NCBI GenBank assembly: GCA_905373185.1
Contig: CAJPSE010000135.1
Span: forward strand, 1-5,167
Origin: an uncultured Fretibacterium sp.
GTDB lineage: Bacteria > Synergistota > Synergistia > Synergistales > Aminobacteriaceae
Direction: 5' to 3'
DNA: 5,167 nucleotides
Shown piece after piece: positions 1 to 4,242 of the stretch. The notes under the pieces are model-generated. The model did not search any database. It saw only the letters and a list, made by a program, of their open reading frames with translations, and was not told where the DNA came from. The position numbers and the translations under genes were made by a program. How positions within the stretch are numbered: the stretch's first letter is position 1; every line of letters begins with the position of its first letter.

Positions 1-450
1 CTTGAGCCGGCCTTTGGATATCTTTCCCAAACAGCTGCGCTCAATCCCCACATTGTCCCTGTCAAAAAAGGATTGGGAGACGAGAATACCAGCAGCTCTA
101 TTTTTTATGACGCCTGCAACACAGGGGCAAGCTCATTTTTGAAAAATATGTGTATTGGAGAAAGCGCTGAGACAGCGGTAGAAACGGTTCGGCTTGACGA
201 CTTCGTGAGGCAAAATGCCTTGCCGAGAGTCGATTTCATCAAGGCAGACATAGAGGGGTATGAACGTTACATGCTGATGGGCGCACAGGAGACGTTGAGG
301 CGTTTTGCTCCAAAGCTGGCTCTGTGCACCTATCATCTTCCAGATGATCCCGAGGTGATGTCCGCGCTTATCAAGCAAGCCAACCCTTCCTATAACGTTG
401 TCCTAAAAAGTAAGAAGCTTTATGCGTCCGTTCCTCCGGGGAAAAAATGA
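1..450 (+). CDS. FkbM-family SAM-dependent methyltransferase, C-terminal part (5' truncated by window edge)
   Basis: The frame is open from the first base to a TGA at 448-450, giving 149 codons; the true start lies upstream, and the TTG at 73 is internal, not a start. Visible family marks, numbered from the first codon in the window: the EPAFGYL segment at residues 2-8 (FkbM proteins have an 'EP' after the second Rossmann strand), the VDFIKADIEGYE block at 77-88 (the family's hallmark IKxDxEGxE), and LALCTYHLPDDPEVM at 106-120, the usual strand and helix near the C-terminus. The N-terminal SAM-binding glycine motif is missing because of truncation. FkbM enzymes are O-methyltransferases, often found in polysaccharide loci and acting on sugars; the substrate here is unknown. 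It lies 15 bases before a GtrB-like glycosyltransferase in the same direction, which supports a role in glycan decoration. GC is lower than in the genes at the right end of the window. Confidence 0.88.
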   Translation, partial: LEPAFGYLSQTAALNPHIVPVKKGLGDENTSSSIFYDACNTGASSFLKNMCIGESAETAVETVRLDDFVRQNALPRVDFIKADIEGYERYMLMGAQETLRRFAPKLALCTYHLPDDPEVMSALIKQANPSYNVVLKSKKLYASVPPGKK

Positions 451-465
451 AATGGAAAAGATGAA

Positions 466-1395
466 ATGATCTCGATTCTATGCCCCTGTTATAACGAGGA
501 GGCGGTTTTGCCTCTCTTTTTTCAACGGATTGTCTCGGTGATGGAGGGGATTGGAGAGGACTTCGAAATTGTCTGCGTCAACGACGGCAGCCATGACGGG
601 ACCCTTTCACTCCTTATGAATCAGGCCGAAAAGGATGAGCGCGTCTGTGTGGTCGATCTCTCCAGAAATTTCGGAAAGGAGGCGGCTTTGACCGCAGCGT
701 TGGATCATTCCAGAGGGGATGTGGTGGTTCCGATCGATGCGGACCTCCAGGATCCTCCCGAGTTGATTGCCGCCATGCTCGCAAAATGGCGGGAGGGGTA
801 TGAGGTTGTCCTGGCGCGCCGGGCCGACCGCACGTCCGATTCGTGGCTGAAGCGGGTGACCGCGCAGATGTTCTATAGGGTACACAACAGGATCTCCTGT
901 CCGGAGTTGCCCGAGAACGTGGGGGATTTCCGCTTGATGGACCGTAAGGTGGTGGAAGCCCTGGGAGCCCTGCACGAGACACACCGTTTCATGAAGGGGC
1001 TTTTTGCGTGGGTGGGATTCAAGAGCTGTGTCATCGACTACGTTCGAGAGGTTCGGGCTGCCGGGGAGACGAAATTCAACGGATGGCGGCTTTGGAAACT
1101 TGCCGTCGAGGGTATTACCTCCTTCAGTACCTTCCCCCTGACCATATGGTTTTATCTGGGCAGCCTCACGGCGTTCGGCGCTTTTGTATACGGGGCTTAC
1201 ATCGTCTTGAGGACCCTGGCCTTGGGTATAGAAGTTCCAGGCTACGCCTCACTGCTTTGCCTGATCCTCTTTTTTGGAGGGCTGCAGCTCCTGGGCATCG
1301 GAATCTTGGGAGAGTATCTCGGCAGGGCCTACATAGAGAGCAAGAAAAGACCCGTTTATGTGGTGCGCGATGTTCATTGCCTGAGAAGAGGATGA
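466..1395 (+). CDS. GtrB-like family 2 glycosyltransferase (polyprenyl-phosphate glycosyl transferase)
   Basis: A complete 309-residue protein of typical length for GtrB/DPM1-type enzymes, which transfer a sugar from a nucleotide sugar to undecaprenyl phosphate on the cytoplasmic face. Visible motifs: PCYNEE at 7-12, VNDGSHDGT at 38-46, RNFGKEAALTAAL at 67-79, the metal- and nucleotide-binding DADLQDPPE at 91-99, GDFRLMD at 153-159, and the amphipathic linker AGETKFNGWRLWKLAVEGI ahead of the membrane part. Two membrane segments follow at about 223-250 and 260-285, then a basic tail (ESKKRPVYVV). ATG 466 is the only usable start, because the same frame is closed by the upstream gene's TGA at 448-450; the purine-rich GGAAAAG at 454-460 is a weak ribosome site, so translational coupling is plausible. 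Close relatives in the same superfamily transfer other sugars (ArnC-like, for example), so the donor sugar cannot be read from sequence. It is probably in one operon with both neighbours. Confidence 0.92.
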   Translation: MISILCPCYNEEAVLPLFFQRIVSVMEGIGEDFEIVCVNDGSHDGTLSLLMNQAEKDERVCVVDLSRNFGKEAALTAALDHSRGDVVVPIDADLQDPPELIAAMLAKWREGYEVVLARRADRTSDSWLKRVTAQMFYRVHNRISCPELPENVGDFRLMDRKVVEALGALHETHRFMKGLFAWVGFKSCVIDYVREVRAAGETKFNGWRLWKLAVEGITSFSTFPLTIWFYLGSLTAFGAFVYGAYIVLRTLALGIEVPGYASLLCLILFFGGLQLLGIGILGEYLGRAYIESKKRPVYVVRDVHCLRRG

Positions 1396-1401
1396 TACGC
1401 C

Positions 1402-3153
1402 ATGCGTCGTGAGGCCGAACAAACGTTGGAAGCTCGGGACATCTCGATGAGGGCAAAAGAGGAGATGGAAAAATCTTTCGGAAAACAGGATATCGTTCTC
1501 ATCCTGTTGGGGGCTTTATATATTCTTCTCTTCTGCTGTATCGGCTTCTATGCCCGCCCATCCGCTGACGATTATAACTTTTTTGAGGCTGTCTCGGGCT
1601 TAGACTTTATCGACGTGCAGAGATTGTATTACTGCCAATGGACGGGGAGGGTGTTCAACACCTTTTTGCTCTCTCTTGCGGCGTCCCTGGATGCGGGCTC
1701 TTTCTATGGACTCCTGTCTCCGGTGACGGTCCTGCTGTCCGTCATGGCCCTCTACTTCTGCCTGGGGGCCCTTGTCCCGGGGCTTTCCGTTCGTGACAAA
1801 ACGGTTGCCGCACTTCTGCTGCAGGCTGCAACGCTGTCTGTCCTTCCCTCTCTGAACGAGACTCTTTATTGGTTGTGCGGTATGCCCTATACCTGGGCGA
1901 CGGCCTTTGCCCTTTTTGCCCTTGCACTGGCGGTAAAGGCGTTTCGTGAAAACGATATCGGTCCGGCATTCTGGAGTTGTTCCGTCCTGCTGTTTTTGAA
2001 TGGGACGCTGCTGGAACCCATCAGCGTGATGCAGATCCTTCTGGCCTTCCTGGCAGCCCTTTATTTTCTTTATCTGGGTGAGGCCGCGAAGGCGAGGCGG
2101 GCTGTCATTTTTCTGTTTGCCTCTCTCCTGGCTTTTCTCGTGATCCTACTGGCGCCGGGAACTGCAATCCGTATGGGGGGAATAACAGCGGTCGCCTTTT
2201 TGCCGAGGTTTTTCAGAACCCTGGGGGTCGCGGCGGTCTTCGGTTCCTTGACCGTCGTCAAGTTCTTCACGAATCCGATCGTGTACGTCTTTCTGCTCTT
2301 CCTGCCCTCGATAACCCGAAACGTTCCGCCGCTCGACGAGGGGGGCGCTCATCGTCTCAGGGCGTGGCATATCGGGCTGATTACGGTTTTGACTGCGCCG
2401 CTGATGCAGGCTATAGCCGGGTGGGGGACGGGTGCCGGGCTTCCTGGACGGGCGGAGAGCCTGTTGCTCTGGCTGATGGGGACCGCCTGGTTTTTGCTCT
2501 GGTCCTTTGGTTATAGGCGGGAAAAGACGCTCGAGCGCATACGCGCTTTGCGGCTTTTCAGATGGCGTTGGGTTCTGTTGAGTTTATGCCTGCTTCTGAG
2601 CCCCAATTTTATTGCTCTGATCGAGGATCTGAGGATTGCGCCTGTCTATCGGGCCGAGTTGAAGCTGCGTGAGGAGTTGCTGACATGTCAGAGGGAGATG
2701 GGGCGGATGGATGCCGTAGTCCCGCTGCTGACGGCCAGGCCGAAACTGTTGTTTTTCACGGATTTGCGGCCCTGGCCATCGGATTGGAAGAATCAATCCT
2801 ACGCAAAATATCATGGGTTGAAGGCCGTCAGCGCCTTGCCCTCGCAGCTCATTCTACAGGGGGGCGCCGCGCCGGATGTGCGGCAGGAAACACTTGGCGG
2901 CCTTGAAAGGATGGCTGAGGCTGGGGATGTTCAGCTTCAGTTTTTGATGGGGGAAATGTATGATACGACATTTGCCCCAATGGATGGAGTTGAGAAGAAC
3001 GACGGCAAGGCTGCCGTGTGGTATGCCAGGGCCGCGGAGCAGGGGGACGCTCATGCACGGCGCCGCTTGACCCGACTCTATGCCACGGGCAGCGGGGTTC
3101 CAAGAAATTACCTCAAAGCCATTTATTGGCTTGCCCGCTCTCAGTTTTATTAG
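1402..3153 (+). CDS. DUF6056/GtrC-like multispanning glycosyltransferase-type protein with C-terminal Sel1-like repeats
   Basis: A 583-residue protein. A short charged N-terminus leads to a membrane segment at about 30-50, followed by an outer-face acidic motif SADDYNF (54-60) and WTGR (80-83). This layout, early D-D plus W-x-G-R in the first outer loop, resembles DUF6056/GtrC-like proteins of the GT-C type. Further family-like landmarks are NETLYWLCGMPYTW (152-165), the NGTLLEP region (200-206) and APGTAIRMG (251-259). About ten hydrophobic segments run to about residue 410. A soluble part follows with FFTDLRPWPSDWKNQSYAKYHGL (about 451-473), also seen at the end of this family. Residues about 505-583 carry two Sel1-like repeats: MGEMY...GKAAVWYARAAEQGD, then RLYATGSGVPRNYLKAIYWLARS. 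ATG 1402 lies 6 bases after the upstream stop, with AGAAGAGG at 1384-1391 as ribosome site; in-frame ATGs at 1447 and 1465 are alternatives with poorer sites. Inferred role: sugar transfer from the GtrB lipid product to an envelope glycan. The acceptor is unknown. Confidence 0.78.
   Translation: MRREAEQTLEARDISMRAKEEMEKSFGKQDIVLILLGALYILLFCCIGFYARPSADDYNFFEAVSGLDFIDVQRLYYCQWTGRVFNTFLLSLAASLDAGSFYGLLSPVTVLLSVMALYFCLGALVPGLSVRDKTVAALLLQAATLSVLPSLNETLYWLCGMPYTWATAFALFALALAVKAFRENDIGPAFWSCSVLLFLNGTLLEPISVMQILLAFLAALYFLYLGEAAKARRAVIFLFASLLAFLVILLAPGTAIRMGGITAVAFLPRFFRTLGVAAVFGSLTVVKFFTNPIVYVFLLFLPSITRNVPPLDEGGAHRLRAWHIGLITVLTAPLMQAIAGWGTGAGLPGRAESLLLWLMGTAWFLLWSFGYRREKTLERIRALRLFRWRWVLLSLCLLLSPNFIALIEDLRIAPVYRAELKLREELLTCQREMGRMDAVVPLLTARPKLLFFTDLRPWPSDWKNQSYAKYHGLKAVSALPSQLILQGGAAPDVRQETLGGLERMAEAGDVQLQFLMGEMYDTTFAPMDGVEKNDGKAAVWYARAAEQGDAHARRRLTRLYATGSGVPRNYLKAIYWLARSQFY
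2914..3150 (+). repeat. Two Sel1-like repeats at the C-terminus of the DUF6056-like protein
   Basis: Residues about 505-546 and 547-583 of the 583-residue protein fit the Sel1 repeat pattern (A..LG.LY..G.GV..D..KA..WY..AAEQG). The second copy is close to canonical (LYATGSGVPRNYLKAIYWLARS) and ends just before the stop. The first has an insertion of about 5-7 residues (TTFAPMD) between its two helices. Sel1 repeats are paired helices that bind partner proteins. They follow the last membrane segment and the family's terminal soluble part, so by inference they sit on the same, probably periplasmic, side as the catalytic loops. Confidence 0.75.
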
Positions 3154-3224
3154 GAAGCTTGGAGTTACAATCTAAATGCAACAGCAGGGGGGGGAGAGAG
3201 GATTTGAATTTTTGCGTTCTTGAC

Positions 3225-3247
3225 GTCCATGCATCCAAATGCAGGAC
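3225..3247 (+). other. Imperfect hairpin in the intergenic region
   Basis: GTCC-A-TGCAT, a CCAA loop, then ATGCA-GGAC can form a stem of nine pairs with one bulged A (3229) and a four-base loop. It lies 72 bases after the upstream stop codon. The bases that follow (AAATGTTATATGG) are not a T-run, so it is at best a weak intrinsic terminator. Its right arm overlaps the -35 element of the promoter candidate at 3243-3272, so it could also be a regulator site or chance. Confidence 0.35.
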
Positions 3248-3272
3248 AAATGTTATATGGGGATGGTATGAT
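3243..3272 (+). promoter_or_regulatory. Candidate sigma-70-type promoter P1 with extended -10
   Basis: AGGACA (3243-3248, four of six against TTGACA), an 18-base spacer, and TATGAT (3267-3272, five of six against TATAAT). The -10 is preceded by TGG at 3264-3266, an extended -10 TGn element. Transcription would begin near 3279 and give a leader of about 113 bases before the aminotransferase ATG, including the 18-codon frame at 3334-3390. This is a consensus match only. Confidence 0.4.
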
Positions 3273-3292
3273 TGGAGAGAGACGATCGATTC

Positions 3293-3302
3293 GAAGCGCT
3301 TC
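3293..3302. promoter_or_regulatory. Perfect 10-bp palindrome GAAGCGCTTC, possible operator
   Basis: The site is fully self-complementary and lies four bases upstream of the TTGACA at 3307. It is the last of a run of overlapping palindromes (CGATCG 3283-3288, ATCGAT 3285-3290, TTCGAA 3290-3295). The AAGCGCTT core with a central CG resembles operators of the LacI/GalR family, but the symmetry stops at ten bases, so both regulator and function are inference. Confidence 0.3.
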
Positions 3303-3306
3303 CCTC

Positions 3307-3335
3307 TTGACAGAGCGGCCCTGTCGTAACAATAT
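3307..3335 (+). promoter_or_regulatory. Candidate sigma-70-type promoter P2 for the aminotransferase-butyrate kinase genes
   Basis: A perfect TTGACA at 3307-3312, a 17-base spacer, and CAATAT at 3330-3335. The -10 matches only three of six positions, but they include the important A2 and T6. Transcription would begin near 3342, giving a leader of about 50 bases. The spacer holds a short inverted repeat, GACAG (3309-3313) and CTGTC (3321-3325), that overlaps the -35. The distance and orientation suit the downstream gene. Confidence 0.45.
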
Positions 3336-3390
3336 GAGAGAGAGGGCGCCATCACCTCGGATTGGAGTTCGGATTGGAGTGTATTGGTGA
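3334..3390 (+). other. 18-codon open frame abutting the aminotransferase start; possible leader peptide
   Basis: ATG 3334 opens a frame reading MRERAPSPRIGVRIGVYW and stopping at TGA 3388-3390, one base before ATG 3392. The 12-bp tandem duplication encodes the doubled R-I-G-V. Such a spacing would allow translational coupling, and Ile/Val codons before an aminotransferase recall leader peptides of branched-chain amino acid operons. Against this, no Shine-Dalgarno sequence precedes ATG 3334, there are only four Ile/Val codons, no terminator hairpin is evident, and promoter P2 would start transcription after the ATG, so only P1 could express it. It may be chance. Confidence 0.15.
3357..3380 (+). 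repeat. Perfect 12-bp tandem duplication at the aminotransferase ribosome-binding region
   Basis: The unit TCGGATTGGAGT occurs twice with no gap (3357-3368 and 3369-3380). Each copy carries a GGAG ribosome-binding core and a TTG in frame with the downstream gene (3362 and 3374). The GGAG of copy 2 (3376-3379) lies 12 bases before ATG 3392; that of copy 1 (3364-3367) lies 6 bases before TTG 3374. The length is a multiple of three, so frame is kept in every reading. Confidence 0.9.
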
Positions 3391-3391
3391 C

Positions 3392-4210
3392 ATGGAACTG
3401 TGTCATATCGATGGGCGTTTTGTCCCTCCGGCAGAGGCGGTTCTGCCCGTCAGCGACCTGATAATCCAACGGGGCGTCGGGGTCTTCGAGACGGTCGGGA
3501 CTTACGAGAGGAGGCCCCTGATGCTGACACCCCATCTGGAGCGCCTCCTGGCCGGGGCGGAACGTCTGCGGATTCGTCCGGCGCTCTCCCTCGGTGAGAT
3601 GCGGGATGTCGTGAAGGAGGGAATCGCCCGCCTGGACGCGGAGCTCCAGGTCAAGGTCTACCTCACCGGAGGGGATGTCTTCGATGAGGAAAGGGGGTTC
3701 GTGTCCCCGCGTTTCTTTGTCGTCTTCGAGCGGCTGGACCTTCCGTCCCTCCGGCTCTACGAGACGGGCGTAGCTCTCCAGCCCGTGGACGGAGGCCGCG
3801 AGAATCCCAAGGTCAAGAGCGTCGACTACCGGGCGGCCTATGCCCTCCCCTCGGGCGCCTTCGAGGTGCTCTACTGCCCAGGGGGGGAGATCACCGAGGC
3901 GGGGCACAGCTCGTTCTTCCTTGTCCGGGACGGGGCGTTGATCACGGCCCCGCTGTCCCGCGTCCTGGGGGGGACCACGCGCAGGGCGATCCTGGAGCTC
4001 GCGAACGGTTCCGGCATATCCGTGGAGGAGCGCTGTCCGATGCTGTCGGAGCTGGCCCTGGCCGACGAGGCATTCATCACGGGGAGCGTCAAGAAGGTGC
4101 TGCCCGTCGTGAGGGTCGGGGATCGGACGGTCGGGACCGGCAGGCCGGGCCCCATGACGTTGCGCCTGTCGAGGCTCTACCTGGACCATATCCGGAAGTG
4201 GCTGGAATAA
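3392..4210 (+). CDS. Class IV PLP-dependent aminotransferase (branched-chain/D-amino acid aminotransferase or aminodeoxychorismate lyase fold)
   Basis: A 272-residue protein, the normal length for fold-type IV PLP enzymes. It opens with IDGRFVPPAEAVLPVSD, then RGVGVFETVGTYERRPLMLTPHLERL (27-52), the N-terminal substrate and dimer segment. NPKVKSVDYRAA (138-149) contains the likely Schiff-base lysine, Lys142. GGEITEAGHSSFFLVRDG (164-181) holds the conserved Glu that contacts the PLP ring nitrogen, and VLGGTTRRAIL (191-201) is the cofactor phosphate-binding loop. The usual Asn of the E-x-x-x-S-N-x-F motif is Ser here. RGVGVFET resembles a subgroup with RGxGVFD rather than classic ilvE or dat enzymes, so the amino donor cannot be assigned. 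ATG 3392 is chosen because it puts the IDGRF strand at the usual distance; in-frame TTG 3374 and 3362 are alternatives and TTG 3374 has a better-spaced GGAG. The next gene, 32 bases on, is butyrate kinase, favouring an amino-acid catabolic role. Confidence 0.85.
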   Translation: MELCHIDGRFVPPAEAVLPVSDLIIQRGVGVFETVGTYERRPLMLTPHLERLLAGAERLRIRPALSLGEMRDVVKEGIARLDAELQVKVYLTGGDVFDEERGFVSPRFFVVFERLDLPSLRLYETGVALQPVDGGRENPKVKSVDYRAAYALPSGAFEVLYCPGGEITEAGHSSFFLVRDGALITAPLSRVLGGTTRRAILELANGSGISVEERCPMLSELALADEAFITGSVKKVLPVVRVGDRTVGTGRPGPMTLRLSRLYLDHIRKWLE

Positions 4211-4225
4211 ATGTGGGGAAGCGAA

Positions 4226-4235
4226 GGGAGGAAGG
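4226..4235 (+). promoter_or_regulatory. Strong ribosome-binding site of butyrate kinase
   Basis: GGGAGGAAGG is a strong purine-rich Shine-Dalgarno match ending seven bases before ATG 4243. It fixes that start over the ATG at 4211-4213, which directly follows the aminotransferase TAA but lies in another frame. Confidence 0.75.
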
Positions 4236-4242
4236 TGCCCCG

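Larger units (their letters stand above)
3154..3391. other. Intergenic region between the glycan block and the aminotransferase/butyrate kinase block
   Basis: These 238 bases hold no convincing protein gene. In order they contain a G8 run (3187-3194), a bulged hairpin (3225-3247), an extended -10 promoter candidate (3243-3272), overlapping short palindromes ending in GAAGCGCTTC (3283-3302), a TTGACA-type promoter candidate (3307-3335), and a 12-bp tandem duplication (3357-3380) next to the start codon. No hairpin followed by a T-run, as in a classic intrinsic terminator, was found after the stop at 3153. The region appears to separate two transcription units, because the next gene has unrelated function and different base composition. 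Confidence 0.7.

Noticed and set aside
73..75. TTG as the start of the methyltransferase gene
   Set aside because: The frame is open upstream to base 1, and the upstream residues (EPAFGYL and on) fit the FkbM fold, so the gene is truncated rather than starting here.
3154..3224. Intrinsic terminator right after the membrane protein gene
   Set aside because: No stem followed by a T-run could be found; the T-rich part at about 3203-3214 is not preceded by a stable stem.
3018..3329. Plus-strand frame of 103 codons running from the end of the membrane protein gene into the intergenic region
   Set aside because: It begins out of frame within the Sel1 coding part, has no ribosome site and no recognisable domain, and spans the promoter-like elements.
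3388..3405. TGACA...TGTCA inverted repeat around the aminotransferase start codon
   Set aside because: Only five pairs with an eight-base loop, so weak as a start-masking hairpin and easily due to chance.
3113..4189. Long minus-strand open frame of 358 codons opposite the aminotransferase
   Set aside because: It lies antisense to a gene with clear class IV motifs, its product is rich in R, P, D and G with no recognisable motif, and GC-rich codon bias opens antisense frames by itself. No ribosome site or family match supports it.
4211..4213. ATG directly after the aminotransferase stop as a butyrate kinase start
   Set aside because: It is in a different frame from the kinase. ATG 4243 has a strong, well-spaced ribosome site and gives the expected N-terminus.
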